From: an uncultured Alphaproteobacteria bacterium
GTDB lineage: Bacteria > Pseudomonadota > Alphaproteobacteria > Rs-D84
Direction: 5' to 3'
Assembly: GCA_949156565.1 (NCBI GenBank)
Contig: CASCZI010000003.1
Location: forward strand, 80,713 to 144,712
DNA length: 64,000 nt
Of this stretch, positions 1 to 7,824 are shown in pieces. The notes under the pieces were generated by a model, which did no database searches, was not told the origin of the DNA, and saw nothing but the letters and a program-made list of their open reading frames with translations. Position numbers and translations under genes: made by a program. The first letter of the stretch is position 1; every line of letters starts with the position of its first letter.

Positions 1-849
1 GTTTTTATCGCATGCATTTCGAAATTCACGCGATGCATTTTCCCCGTGCCAGACATAAAATGCAGCACCCGGCGCCAAAACGCTTGCGGCCGCACTCATG
101 GCGGTATTGATAAAACGGTCAAAGTCGGCATCGGATAAATTATCGTTCATAATTTTCTTCCCGGCGCTATTTTGAACGTCAACATTGTACGGCGGATCAG
201 TCACCATTAAATTCGCCGATACCCCATCCATTAATTCGGTCAACACGGGCGCATATGTACTGTCGCCGCAAATCAATCGGTGATAGCAATGCAATTTATG
301 CCGGCCGATGATCCATATGTCGCCATGTTTGCATTGTGGTGTCGCCGGCGGGGTTGGAACGGTGTCCATTTGTTCGGCATGTTCATCAGGTTTCCCTTCG
401 GCCGCGTCATCAAATATGTCGCTTATTTCTTTATCCGAAAAGCCCGTCATTTCTAAATCGGCACCCAAATCACGCAATTGGTCGATTTTAATGCACAGTT
501 TATCCAGGTTCCACAATGACAATTCGCCAGATTTGTTATCAAAAATCTGGATTTGGATTTTTTCTGCATGCGTTAATCCATCCAGTATAATGCATGGCAC
601 ACGATCCAATCCCAGTTGTTTTGCCGCCATCAACCGACCATGACCGGCAATGACCATGTTGTTTTCATCCAATATCAACGGATTTGTCCAAACGGTTGTC
701 ATTGATTTACATAATAAATCAATTTGTTCCGGGGAATGGTCTTTTGGGTTATCGGGGTCTGGTTTAATGTCGCCAACGGGGACAAGAATAATTTCCAGAT
801 TGCTGATTTGGTCTTGAATTCGTTTCAAAATGTGGGGGGGTAATTCCAT
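1..849 (-). CDS. ParB-like nuclease domain fused to DNA methyltransferase (3' end beyond window)
   Basis: The frame reads leftward from ATG at 849 and stays open for 283 codons to the window edge, so the C-terminus is missing. Residues about 15-110 form a ParB/sulfiredoxin-type domain with the typical IAGHGRLMAAKQLG motif near residue 66. A methyltransferase follows, with the amino-methylase motif DPPYNV near residue 218. This architecture is common in phages and usually gives an N6-adenine or N4-cytosine methylase; base specificity cannot be read here. A good Shine-Dalgarno (AAGGAT) precedes the ATG. As the last visible early gene it may protect phage DNA from restriction, which is an inference. 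Confidence 0.88.
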   Translation of the reverse strand, partial: MELPPHILKRIQDQISNLEIILVPVGDIKPDPDNPKDHSPEQIDLLCKSMTTVWTNPLILDENNMVIAGHGRLMAAKQLGLDRVPCIILDGLTHAEKIQIQIFDNKSGELSLWNLDKLCIKIDQLRDLGADLEMTGFSDKEISDIFDDAAEGKPDEHAEQMDTVPTPPATPQCKHGDIWIIGRHKLHCYHRLICGDSTYAPVLTELMDGVSANLMVTDPPYNVDVQNSAGKKIMNDNLSDADFDRFINTAMSAAASVLAPGAAFYVWHGENASREFRNACDKN

Positions 850-931
850 TTTATAATCCTTTTTGTCAATTTTTATCTTTTTTAATCGTTCTTTGGGCGT
901 TCACTTTCGTTCACCTTGAAAAAAAATCGTT

Positions 932-1018
932 CTAACTAGACATCAATCGCGCCTCGCGTGACCCGCAGTGGATAATAGTCTGGACAGAACCTATGCAGGC
1001 AATAGGTGCTGTTCTCAT
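932..1018 (-). CDS. Possible 28-aa phage peptide
   Basis: A 28-codon frame starts 7 nt after the stop of the upstream gene at 1026 and ends in TAG. The Shine-Dalgarno is weak (AAAGAA). The peptide begins MRTAPIACIG and ends in RLMSS; I do not recognise it. Its first third overlaps a hairpin (CCTAT/ATAGG, 7-nt loop), so the stretch could equally be a structured intergenic RNA. It lies between two genes of the same leftward operon. Confidence 0.3.
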   Translation of the reverse strand: MRTAPIACIGSVQTIIHCGSREARLMSS

Positions 1019-1025
1019 CGTTCTT

Positions 1026-1745
1026 TTATGGCGTTCTGGCTGTTGCGACCGCCTTTGTCATCGCTTCATCGAATAATTTTTCAAACAAACGATTAACCGT
1101 GTCAGATACTGTTTGATTAAAGTTAAATTTCGGATTGACGTTCACCGCAGGGATAAGGACATATAGCGCGCGATAGTCATTTGGTCCACTACCATGGCGC
1201 TGACATAACAGTTTTGAACCATTGGTGTTGATAATAAATACCCTGTTTTTGATCGCATTATTTAGCAGATGTTGGGCATTGGGGCGCAGTTTCCCATTTG
1301 TTCCATATTTAACATTCTGTAAAATGGGAACGGCAATATAGTCAACTTTATTGCCTTTATCGGACTGCAATGAAATATATTCTGGGGTACGTGCCGATGG
1401 TCCATCATCGCTTTGTTGTGCAATTTGCCAGGATGCTGTTGCAACTTTTACCTTCATTTGTGCAATCGGCATCTTTTTTGATACCTGGGTGCTGAAATAT
1501 GGCGCGGCATCGGTGATAAAATTTTCACCCGCACTTATTGACCCACGCCGGTATCGCCGACTCCATGCGGCGCGAATGTTGAATTGTTGACCGGATATCT
1601 GAACCAACTGGGCACCAATCATGCCCCCCAGTTTGTTCATGGCCTGGGACATGGCAAATGGAATTTGCGATTTGGCAATATCATCAATCCAGTGTGATAA
1701 ATCTGGTCCTTTGATGGAAATGTTTAACGATACCGTGTCTGTCAT
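1026..1745 (-). CDS. Phage protein, structural-like, unknown function
   Basis: A 239-residue protein. The ATG at 1745 overlaps the stop of the upstream replication gene by one base (TAATG), which fixes the start and implies translational coupling; a start eight codons earlier is possible but lies inside the neighbour. The sequence is soluble, with many Asn/Gln residues and an N-terminal stretch on a helix-rich scaffold (AMSQAMNKLGGMIG) reminiscent of minor tail proteins. That resemblance is impressionistic and I do not assign a function. It sits between replication and methyltransferase genes in the leftward operon. Confidence 0.7.
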   Translation of the reverse strand: MTDTVSLNISIKGPDLSHWIDDIAKSQIPFAMSQAMNKLGGMIGAQLVQISGQQFNIRAAWSRRYRRGSISAGENFITDAAPYFSTQVSKKMPIAQMKVKVATASWQIAQQSDDGPSARTPEYISLQSDKGNKVDYIAVPILQNVKYGTNGKLRPNAQHLLNNAIKNRVFIINTNGSKLLCQRHGSGPNDYRALYVLIPAVNVNPKFNFNQTVSDTVNRLFEKLFDEAMTKAVATARTP

Positions 1746-2863
1746 TATTTCCACCCCATTTTTTCCCAAAATTTTGCTGTTGCGTCCAAAACATCCGTCG
1801 GATCATAGTAGCGTAATATCTGATCCAACCCCATTTGGTCCACAATGGATTGCCATTCGGCGTGTTTTGCGGCCAAAGATGCCACACCATGGCGAATTTC
1901 AGGATACGCCGATCGTTTCCACCACTCGGCGGCGAATTCTCGTTCTATGTGGGAAATATCGCCATTTGCCCCCAGGTAATATATTTTCCCGGCCATGCGG
2001 TTGTCATAATGACCCGCAATGCGAATATTTTTTAATTTTTCGTCATGTGGTTTGTCTTTGAATGCGTTGTTGACAATGCGTTCAAAAACCGTATCCCACA
2101 ATCTGTCTTTGGAACGTGCGCCCAATCGGTATCTGTTCCATAATTCCAATCCCCGCACACCCAATGGCGGCATCACAGGTGGCGCATATTCTGTTTGTGG
2201 CTGGGGTTTGGGTTTTGCTGGGGTATATTCGGCTTCGTATCCCCGATTTTCCAACCAATTTGACAGGTATTGCACCATGCGCTTGTCTTGGACTTCTTCG
2301 CTGGCGACATATGCCGGCAGTGCCGCGATAATGCTTTCTGGGTCAATTTTATCCTGGGTAATGGTATGGATAAACGCGTCATAGGCTTTTTGCTTTGAAC
2401 CGCGCCGTTGGGTTGGGTATTGATCCCATAGCCTGATGAACATTTCATCCACGCGCGTGCGCGACAAAGTGATTATTTTATTTCTTTGTTTTTCATCATT
2501 ATTATAGGGGGCTGACATTTTTGTCACCACGGGGGTGTCATTTTTGTCACCACCCCCCGATCGTAATCCGCAGTTTTTCCAATCATTTGACAGCATGATC
2601 CGACGTTCATTTTGTTGCCCCGGCGCGGTGATAATTGACCGTTTAATATATCCACATGATTCCAACAGTTCGATGGCGCGTTGCAATGTTCGTTCGGACA
2701 TACCCGCGGCCATCTGGTCCATAATATATTCGTTTGATGCATAGCATTCGCCGGTTTTATGCGTCAGATTTTCAATAACCGCGTACACCGTTCGCGATGT
2801 GGCGGTCAATCGGATATCAGATAGCAGTTGGGACGGCAAGACTGTGTAATACGAACGCTTCAT
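1745..2863 (-). CDS. Phage replication initiator with N-terminal winged helix
   Basis: A 372-residue protein. Residues about 10-80 form a helix-turn-helix domain of the type in phage replication proteins (TSRTVYAVIENL, then MSERTLQRAIELLESCGYI). A middle linker is rich in Pro and Gln. The C-terminal half (LWDQYPTQRRGSKQKAYDAF, then YLSNWLENRGY) matches a replication-associated segment seen in many phage initiator and plasmid Rep-like proteins. I chose the ATG at 2863, which overlaps the preceding stop as ATGA; ATG 2875 is an alternative. It probably binds the phage origin and recruits host replication proteins. Confidence 0.72.
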   Translation of the reverse strand: MKRSYYTVLPSQLLSDIRLTATSRTVYAVIENLTHKTGECYASNEYIMDQMAAGMSERTLQRAIELLESCGYIKRSIITAPGQQNERRIMLSNDWKNCGLRSGGGDKNDTPVVTKMSAPYNNDEKQRNKIITLSRTRVDEMFIRLWDQYPTQRRGSKQKAYDAFIHTITQDKIDPESIIAALPAYVASEEVQDKRMVQYLSNWLENRGYEAEYTPAKPKPQPQTEYAPPVMPPLGVRGLELWNRYRLGARSKDRLWDTVFERIVNNAFKDKPHDEKLKNIRIAGHYDNRMAGKIYYLGANGDISHIEREFAAEWWKRSAYPEIRHGVASLAAKHAEWQSIVDQMGLDQILRYYDPTDVLDATAKFWEKMGWK

Positions 2864-3117
2864 AGGTTGACCCATATTTGACCCTGTGTTTCTGTGTTTT
2901 TAATAAACCCATATTGTTGTAATTCGCCAAAGGCGCGATGAACCAGCGCAAGCGATATATTAAGGTTCCGCGCGAAATATTCTTCATCATCGGCCATGCA
3001 TTGGTTTTCATCCACGCATGCCGACATTTCGCAGAATATCAATTTGGCTTCGGCGGATAATTGGGGGTGATACCGAACCGCCGGCAATAAAACGGCGCTA
3101 TACATTGCATCGGTCAT
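2860..3117 (-). CDS. Small winged-helix phage protein
   Basis: 85 residues starting at ATG 3117, preceded by a good Shine-Dalgarno (AAGGAATT). It has a compact HTH fold (LSAEAKLIFCEMSA, then LNISLALVHRAFGELQQYGF) like the N-terminal domain of replication initiators. The downstream gene at 2863 starts within its stop codon (ATGA), and its own start lies inside the preceding gene, so the three are translationally coupled. It may be a regulator or an accessory replication protein; the sequence does not decide. Confidence 0.65.
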   Translation of the reverse strand: MTDAMYSAVLLPAVRYHPQLSAEAKLIFCEMSACVDENQCMADDEEYFARNLNISLALVHRAFGELQQYGFIKNTETQGQIWVNL

Positions 3118-3454
3118 TTGAATTCCTTTGTTTTTTGAAATAGGCCCGCATCGCTTTTTTCCCGTACAAGCGGTCATGGTTGTGGGTCACGCAGTGATTA
3201 ACGATTTTCAGGATTTCGCCTTTATCAATCCCCAGCGCATCGCACCAATACTGCAAATCTTCACTGCGGGGACTGAAAAATCGCTTTGCGTCAATTTTGT
3301 TGATCTGATTGCGGGGATGATAATAAACACGTCCGCCGTTTGATTTATGGCGATAGACGCCGTTGGAAAAGGGATTATGAATATTGTGCGGTCGCAAAAG
3401 ATCCCTGATATAGGATACGAAGATTTTTTCGGCCAAATCCCAATATTGATCCAT
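3098..3454 (-). CDS. Phage protein of unknown function
   Basis: 118 residues, basic, with several His and Tyr residues (VNHCVTHNHDRLYGKKAM) and a C-terminal basic tail. A strong purine-rich ribosome site (GGAAGGAA) precedes ATG 3454. It overlaps the next gene by 20 nt. No family is recognised. It sits in the early operon upstream of the replication genes. Confidence 0.65.
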   Translation of the reverse strand: MDQYWDLAEKIFVSYIRDLLRPHNIHNPFSNGVYRHKSNGGRVYYHPRNQINKIDAKRFFSPRSEDLQYWCDALGIDKGEILKIVNHCVTHNHDRLYGKKAMRAYFKKQRNSNDRCNV

Positions 3455-3475
3455 CTTTCCTTCCTTTCTGTTGGC

Positions 3476-3649
3476 TCATATCACCAATTGACCGCCCGGA
3501 TGTGTTTGCACCCGTTTCATATTCAAAACCCAGCGCAACACATTTATTTTGTTTAATATGGTCGGACGTACCGGATGCCCCGGGGGCAGCGTGTCGTATT
3601 CTTCGTGCCAGATGTGCAACTGGCGCATGATTTCGTCTTTATCTTTCAT
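3476..3649 (-). CDS. 57-aa phage protein of unknown function
   Basis: The frame begins ATG at 3649 and ends TGA at 3476. The peptide starts MKDKDEIMRQLHIW and has the moderately charged composition of a folded small protein. Its start overlaps the last 11 nt of the upstream membrane-peptide gene, the dense packing usual in phage early operons. Codon use resembles the neighbours. Function unknown. Confidence 0.55.
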   Translation of the reverse strand: MKDKDEIMRQLHIWHEEYDTLPPGHPVRPTILNKINVLRWVLNMKRVQTHPGGQLVI

Positions 3650-3806
3650 TGGCAATACCGCTTGGTTTTACTTGGGGCATGATTTGGTAATACGGACGAA
3701 ACGGCGCATCCATGGCATTTATGGCGGCAACCGCCGCGGCATAGGTTACGGCTGTTCCGACTATGATGCCGGCACGGATCAGTACAATGGCAAATTCGTA
3801 TTCCAT
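3639..3806 (-). CDS. Small single-pass membrane protein (phage)
   Basis: 55 residues from ATG 3806, chosen because AAGGA lies six bases upstream; the frame extends further 5' but without a ribosome site. Residues about 5-30 are hydrophobic (FAIVLIRAGIIVGTAVTYAA) and form one transmembrane segment, followed by a short basic, Pro-rich tail. The role is unknown; its position in an early operon makes a lysis role less likely. Confidence 0.55.
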   Translation of the reverse strand: MEYEFAIVLIRAGIIVGTAVTYAAAVAAINAMDAPFRPYYQIMPQVKPSGIANER

Positions 3807-3964
3807 TCCGTTCCTTTTTTTTGCTTGTAGAATACAGGTCGGTTCTTGACCGTGATATTCTGACATCGTTTTGTTTTGCGGTTTTCACCGCGGTTTTCTG
3901 CGTTGCGCCGTCATTTCAGATTCTTTTCTCTCTCTTACTTTGCAGACCGCATCGCGGAAACTGT

Positions 3965-4243
3965 TTATAAATCCAGCAACAACTGAACCCCACATGCTTT
4001 ACAATACATTTCCATCAGTGCTTGTTCTTCGGCCAGTTGGTCCGGATCTTTTGCGCGCAGTTTAATCATCTTCTTGATGAATTTCGGATCATACCCCTGT
4101 GATTTGGCTTCGGCATAAATTTCTGACATATCATGATTTATGTCGTTATGCTGTGCGTGCAGATTTTCCAATCGTTCAATGAAACTGATTAATAACGCCG
4201 AATCCAGCGCACCATGATTTGCTTTTGCGTTCTTTTTTGGCAT
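3965..4243 (-). CDS. DUF2312 / GapR-like DNA-binding protein
   Basis: 92 residues matching the DUF2312 (GapR) family: a helical segment (LLISFIERLENLHAQHNDI) followed by the conserved EIYAEAKSQGYDPKFIKKMI and IKLRAKDP blocks. In Caulobacter GapR binds overtwisted AT-rich DNA ahead of replication forks and stimulates topoisomerases. Copies on alphaproteobacterial phages are common and probably assist phage replication. The ATG overlaps the cro-like stop (TAATG), so it is coupled to the repressor gene. Family assignment is confident; the role is inferred. Confidence 0.85.
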   Translation of the reverse strand: MPKKNAKANHGALDSALLISFIERLENLHAQHNDINHDMSEIYAEAKSQGYDPKFIKKMIKLRAKDPDQLAEEQALMEMYCKACGVQLLLDL

Positions 4244-4461
4244 TATTTGCCCCCTTGGTTTTGTTGTTGGCTAACAGATGTCCAAAAATCTGTTGGAACG
4301 TCCACGTCAATTCGTTCAACAAAATTGCGAACATCATTTATTCGCCATGCTGGTAATTTGTTTTTATTAATCCAATTGTAAATCGTAGAAATTGGGATAT
4401 TCAGAGCACGTGCCATTTTACTGGTACCGCCGCACAACTTTGATAATTCCTTGACAGTCAT
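4243..4461 (-). CDS. Cro-like HTH repressor
   Basis: 72 residues starting at ATG 4461 with Shine-Dalgarno AAGGAAAG; an upstream in-frame extension lacks one and would overlap the promoter. It has a helix-turn-helix of the YdaS/Cro type (KLCGGTSKMARALNIP, then STIYNWINKNKLPAWRI). It is the first gene of the leftward early operon and divergent from the CI-like gene, the classical Cro position in a lysogeny switch. It likely binds the 15-base operators at 4488 and 6061-6108. Confidence 0.82.
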   Translation of the reverse strand: MTVKELSKLCGGTSKMARALNIPISTIYNWINKNKLPAWRINDVRNFVERIDVDVPTDFWTSVSQQQNQGGK

Positions 4462-4582
4462 TCGCTTTCCTTTTTGGTAATTGTATTTTTCCAAAAAAGA
4501 AACAACAAGTCAAGTATTATTTGCTGATTTAGAAATTGATTTTTTGCTATTTTAGAATACCCTTTGTTAAAAAGGTGTAAAA
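4462..4582. promoter_or_regulatory. Divergent lysogeny-switch control region with operator
   Basis: It lies between the divergent cro-like and CI-like genes. On the minus strand TTGACT is followed by a spacer containing TTTCTTTTTTGGAAA (plus-strand positions 4488-4502 as the reverse complement) and then an AT-rich -10 region. The same 15-mer in the same geometry recurs twice upstream of 6138. The inverted repeat TTTC-N7-GAAA fits a dimeric repressor site, so this is the probable CI/Cro operator. The rightward CI promoter is in the AT-rich half but is not precisely assignable. Confidence 0.7.
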
Positions 4583-5248
4583 ATGAACAATAAATATGGT
4601 TTTATTCGGCGTCGTTTGGCTGATTTGAACAAATCGCAGACTGAATTATCCGAAACTCTTCACTTGCAGGCGCCTGCAATCAATAAAATCATGACGGGAC
4701 AACGTGGAATAAAAGGTGAAGAAGTTGCACCATTGGCCGATTTTTTGAATTATAATGTGGAATCATTCGCAAATTATGTTTCTGGCGAAATTTCCAATCC
4801 TGACGATATATTAGAAGCAAATGAATCAAATGTCCCTGATACAATAAAAATTCCATATTATAATGTTGCTGCCAGCGCAGGGGCAGGTATATATAGCGGG
4901 CAGGACTATGTGCAATCTTTCTTACGTGTTTCTGTTGGTCGATTTGCGGATAGAATTATGAATGCAAAATCTGTTTCCGCGATAACTGTTTGTGGGGATT
5001 CGATGAATCCAAATCTTAATGATGGTGATATTATTTTAGTTGACACATCATCAAAAGACATTTCTGATGGGAAAATTTATATAATCAATATTGACGACAA
5101 ACTGTTTGTTAAACGCTTATTTATTAACCCGATTTCAAAAAAAATCATTATCCGTTCTGATAACCCCTTTTATCCTGAATTTGAAGCAGATGAAAATACC
5201 ATCGCAGTTTGCGGTCGCTTGATAATGAGGGTATTTCAAGACTTGTAA
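4583..5248 (+). CDS. CI-like prophage repressor (HTH + S24 peptidase)
   Basis: 221 residues. An N-terminal XRE-type HTH (LNKSQTELSETLHLQAPAIN) is followed by a LexA/CI S24 domain with the nucleophile Ser in CGDSMNPNL and the general-base Lys in KLFVKRLF. A plausible self-cleavage site is the Ala-Gly pair within VAASAGAG, about residue 96. By family, RecA-stimulated autocleavage would lift repression on DNA damage. It is divergent from the Cro-like gene, with Shine-Dalgarno AAGG before ATG 4583. It is less GC-rich than the chromosomal genes. Confidence 0.92.
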   Translation: MNNKYGFIRRRLADLNKSQTELSETLHLQAPAINKIMTGQRGIKGEEVAPLADFLNYNVESFANYVSGEISNPDDILEANESNVPDTIKIPYYNVAASAGAGIYSGQDYVQSFLRVSVGRFADRIMNAKSVSAITVCGDSMNPNLNDGDIILVDTSSKDISDGKIYIINIDDKLFVKRLFINPISKKIIIRSDNPFYPEFEADENTIAVCGRLIMRVFQDL

Positions 5249-5269
5249 ATTATATGATTGGGGGTTTTT

Positions 5270-5971
5270 ATGACTTATATTTTAATAATCGGAATTGTTT
5301 TTGGATTTTTGTATTTCTTGGGAAAGCATATCGAGAGAAAACAGGAATCAGAGAAAAACGCCAAAAGAAACGCGTATTACAAACGATTGCTTGCCGATCC
5401 AAATCATTTTGATAACATCGCCCCGAAATTCACTGATCCGCGCACCATGACGCTGGCCCAGTTTATGGAATATCTGGGGCTGGACCCCAACGATTCACAG
5501 GACAAAGAATCCGCAAAAAGCGAAAAGCCCGCAGAACACGTATTCGACAATGACGATATAGTTATATGGCGCGCCGGGGACGATAAAAAATGCATAATCG
5601 TCATTGAGTATGACGGTGGCACAATAACAGGTGAACGTGCTGTTGATTTATATGAAATATCCCTGCATCAATCGGCGGATTCAATCATTATAGCCGCCAA
5701 TTGCCACGCCCAAAATGAAGAACGGCATTTTGTCGCAAACAGAATCAAGAATTTGAAATACAACAATATGTCGTACGATTTCGCGGACTTTTGTTCAAAG
5801 ATTTTACGTATTTCTGTATTAAAATATGTCGATAGTGATGATTTGATTTATTATCTTGACTCTTTGAATGGCGTGCCATTTGATGCAAAAGAACATTATA
5901 ATGACTTAAATTTAATAAAGCACATCAAAAAGCAGAGAGCCAAAACGAAATCAGAAAGAAAACGTACATAA
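5270..5971 (+). CDS. Membrane-anchored protein with WYL-like domain
   Basis: 233 residues starting at ATG 5270 behind GGGGG; an in-frame TTG at 5258 is less likely. One N-terminal transmembrane helix (ILIIGIVFGFLYFLG) is followed by a charged linker. Residues about 100-170 read like a WYL domain: IEYDGGTITGERAV, then IIAANCHAQNEERHF and NRIKNL, matching the I.Y-dG, A-xC-x-eeR-F and RI pattern of that family. WYL domains sense ligands or nucleic acids and regulate transcription or defence. It is co-directional with the CI gene, 21 nt apart, so it is probably a lysogenic accessory gene. The WYL call is by eye. Confidence 0.6.
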   Translation: MTYILIIGIVFGFLYFLGKHIERKQESEKNAKRNAYYKRLLADPNHFDNIAPKFTDPRTMTLAQFMEYLGLDPNDSQDKESAKSEKPAEHVFDNDDIVIWRAGDDKKCIIVIEYDGGTITGERAVDLYEISLHQSADSIIIAANCHAQNEERHFVANRIKNLKYNNMSYDFADFCSKILRISVLKYVDSDDLIYYLDSLNGVPFDAKEHYNDLNLIKHIKKQRAKTKSERKRT

Positions 5972-6001
5972 GCGGGCTGAATAATTTGTGTCTTTTTTTT
6001 T

Positions 6002-6030
6002 GGGTGCTTTCATGCACCCATTTTTGTTTT
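6002..6030 (+). terminator. Intrinsic terminator of the CI operon
   Basis: GGGTGC and GCACCC pair across a 6-nt loop and are followed by a T-rich tract. It ends the repressor/WYL-like operon just before the second operator cluster. Confidence 0.85.
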
Positions 6031-6115
6031 CTAAAAAGAAATAACAGTTTCTATAAAATGTTTCTTTTTTGGAAATTTTTAATTGACATTTGTTTTCTTT
6101 TTTGGAAAGATACTA
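6028..6115 (+). promoter_or_regulatory. Rightward promoter with tandem repressor operators
   Basis: TTTCTTTTTTGGAAA occurs twice, at 6061-6075 and 6094-6108, 33 bp apart, and a related palindrome TTTCTAAAAAGAAA lies at 6028-6041. The second copy falls between a TTGACA -35 at 6083-6088 and an AT-rich -10, with the same TTGAC-to-operator spacing as in the cro promoter. This implies that the CI/Cro pair also controls the rightward operon starting at 6138. Confidence 0.75.
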
Positions 6116-6137
6116 ATATCTAAAAAGGAAAGGAAAC

Positions 6138-6410
6138 ATGAAAAACACAATCTGGATTTTGGGGGTTGCCATAGTGACGGCTGTTTTGATGGCTGTGCTA
6201 TGCCGTGGCACGCCCCGTACGCAATTGGCCGGACATACGATTGACGTTTATGAATTTGACGGCGATTTCGGCACCAACTATGTCGCGGCAATGAATTATG
6301 CCTATATAACCGGTCAGATTTCCCGTTTTACCAATATTGACGGCGCGATTGTCTATTGCTATGGCCGCATCAATGGTGCGGTCGTTGAATGTTATGGTAC
6401 GGGCGAATAA
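6138..6410 (+). CDS. Small exported or membrane phage protein
   Basis: 90 residues with a strong N-terminal hydrophobic segment (IWILGVAIVTAVLMAVLC) that is a signal anchor or signal peptide. The mature part contains four Cys, two of them in closely spaced CYG motifs. Shine-Dalgarno AAAGGAAA precedes the ATG. It is the first gene of the operator-controlled rightward operon. Function unknown; an envelope-acting superinfection factor would fit but is speculation. Confidence 0.65.
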   Translation: MKNTIWILGVAIVTAVLMAVLCRGTPRTQLAGHTIDVYEFDGDFGTNYVAAMNYAYITGQISRFTNIDGAIVYCYGRINGAVVECYGTGE

Positions 6411-6424
6411 TTGGGGGATGTGGC

Positions 6425-7192
6425 ATGAAAAATAGTGATTTTTTAACTGTTGCACGGGGAATTGTTTTGGATGCAATCGCCAATTCGGCGCATCGGGACG
6501 ATTTGTGGAAATTGGCGAACGATATCGCCGGCGCAGTCGCCACCGAACTATCACGGCCAAATATGGTGGGTATGCGTGACACACTGGTCGAAACTGTCGA
6601 TGACGATGATGAACCTTTGCCGTTATCACACAAAATGATAATTGTGCCACCGCGCCGCCCCCCTGAATTGGGGCCGGAGCCAACACCTGTTGCCACACCA
6701 ATCGGTCCAACTCCGGATCTTGATGAATTGGAATCTGTCACAATTAAACCGATTTGGATGGAACGGGACATTGATCTGGATAAATACTTGGTTTCGCGGT
6801 ACAGCAACCCATGTTCATGTACCCGTGGACATTGCGAACGCCCGTGCGTTCAAACGGAATTATGCCTGGTAAATCGGAAAACCGGCATTCTTGAAACCTG
6901 TGATGTGGAATTTGAAACGTTGCAGGAATTGCAAATCTTCTGTGATCCCCAGATTGCCGAATATAACCGTCAACCACAACCGGTATACATTGATCCGGAA
7001 ATAGAAGAACAGACCCAGAAAATTAAAAAGGCCTGTCGCGCGCATCGGGAAAAGCGGCGTATCGACCAATTCCTAGAATTTTATCATGCATACGCGGGCG
7101 ATCCAAAAAAGATTGCCGATGCCATGGGCGTAAATACCCAGACTGTGTACAACCTAAAAAACCAAGCCAAAAATAAGGGGTTATTAAAATGA
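6425..7192 (+). CDS. Phage protein with Cys cluster and C-terminal HTH
   Basis: 255 residues from ATG 6425. The frame extends upstream into the previous gene, but the GGGGGATG ribosome site favours 6425. It has a Pro-rich middle. A Cys cluster (NPCSCTRGHCERPC, then TELC), about residues 130-155, could bind metal. The C-terminus is an HTH (GDPKKIADAMGVNTQTVYNL) like those of resolvases and phage regulators. It is probably a DNA-binding regulator of the rightward operon; no named family is recognised. Confidence 0.65.
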   Translation: MKNSDFLTVARGIVLDAIANSAHRDDLWKLANDIAGAVATELSRPNMVGMRDTLVETVDDDDEPLPLSHKMIIVPPRRPPELGPEPTPVATPIGPTPDLDELESVTIKPIWMERDIDLDKYLVSRYSNPCSCTRGHCERPCVQTELCLVNRKTGILETCDVEFETLQELQIFCDPQIAEYNRQPQPVYIDPEIEEQTQKIKKACRAHREKRRIDQFLEFYHAYAGDPKKIADAMGVNTQTVYNLKNQAKNKGLLK

Positions 7193-7347
7193 TTTATTGG
7201 GCATTTGCTTATTATGTATTTTCGCTGATTTATTGCGGCACATCAATCGGTGTCACGCGGATCAACAATATTTCGCTGATACTGGTTGCGGTGTTCGCGC
7301 CGATATTGGCCCCGGTGTTTTTTGGATTGCGCCTGGGGCGGCGATGA
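7189..7347 (+). CDS. 52-aa membrane protein (phage)
   Basis: It starts at ATG 7189, overlapping the stop of the preceding gene (ATGA). It has two short hydrophobic stretches, WAFAYYVFSLIYCGTSIG and ISLILVAVFAPILAPVFF, and ends in a basic tail (LRLGRR). The topology resembles small holin-like proteins, but the context is an accessory operon, so lysis is not inferred. Confidence 0.55.
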   Translation: MIYWAFAYYVFSLIYCGTSIGVTRINNISLILVAVFAPILAPVFFGLRLGRR

Positions 7348-7475
7348 AAGTTGGGGCGCACATAATGAAACAATTAAATTTGTTATTCCCCGTTTATCAA
7401 CGCCTTCCTATATTGGAATGCCTGTATAACCCACGAAAGAAAAGGAAAAAATGTCATGAAAGTCAAAAAAAGTAA
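7344..7475 (+). CDS. 43-aa basic phage peptide
   Basis: ATG 7344 overlaps the preceding stop (ATGA). The peptide is strongly basic at its C-terminus (NPRKKRKKCHES). Its last 20 nt overlap the next gene. It is supported only by its tight coupling on both sides. Function unknown. Confidence 0.4.
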   Translation: MKVGAHIMKQLNLLFPVYQRLPILECLYNPRKKRKKCHESQKK

Positions 7476-7824
7476 GTTTTATTTTCGCAAATCCGGGCGC
7501 GATATCATAGATTGGGTGCAAAACAATTATCGCGTGTTGATTTTCTGGGGCGGTGCCGCGTTATGGTTTGGAACATTGATTTGGTGTACGGAACTTTGGG
7601 CTGCATGTTTGATTTCTATTGTGGCGGTCCGTCAATGGCGTGATTTTACGCGGTGGTGCACGGCGCGTCCAAAAACAAAATTGCAGAAAACAATTGAAAA
7701 TCTGCACAAGCGATTTGACGATCTGATTTTTCTGTGGATTTTACAAAACACAGAATTTCAAGACGCACATCCCACACATTTCAAACCCCGCACCCCGGTA
7801 AGCCAGGGCACGGAGGAAAAGTAA
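7456..7824 (+). CDS. Small membrane protein (phage)
   Basis: 122 residues with a good ribosome site (AAAGGAAA) before ATG 7456. After a basic N-terminus there are two adjacent hydrophobic segments (VLIFWGGAALWFGTLIW and WAACLISIVAV), then a cytoplasmic helix rich in Lys and Phe. No family is recognised. It is part of the rightward prophage operon. Confidence 0.6.
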   Translation: MKVKKSKFYFRKSGRDIIDWVQNNYRVLIFWGGAALWFGTLIWCTELWAACLISIVAVRQWRDFTRWCTARPKTKLQKTIENLHKRFDDLIFLWILQNTEFQDAHPTHFKPRTPVSQGTEEK

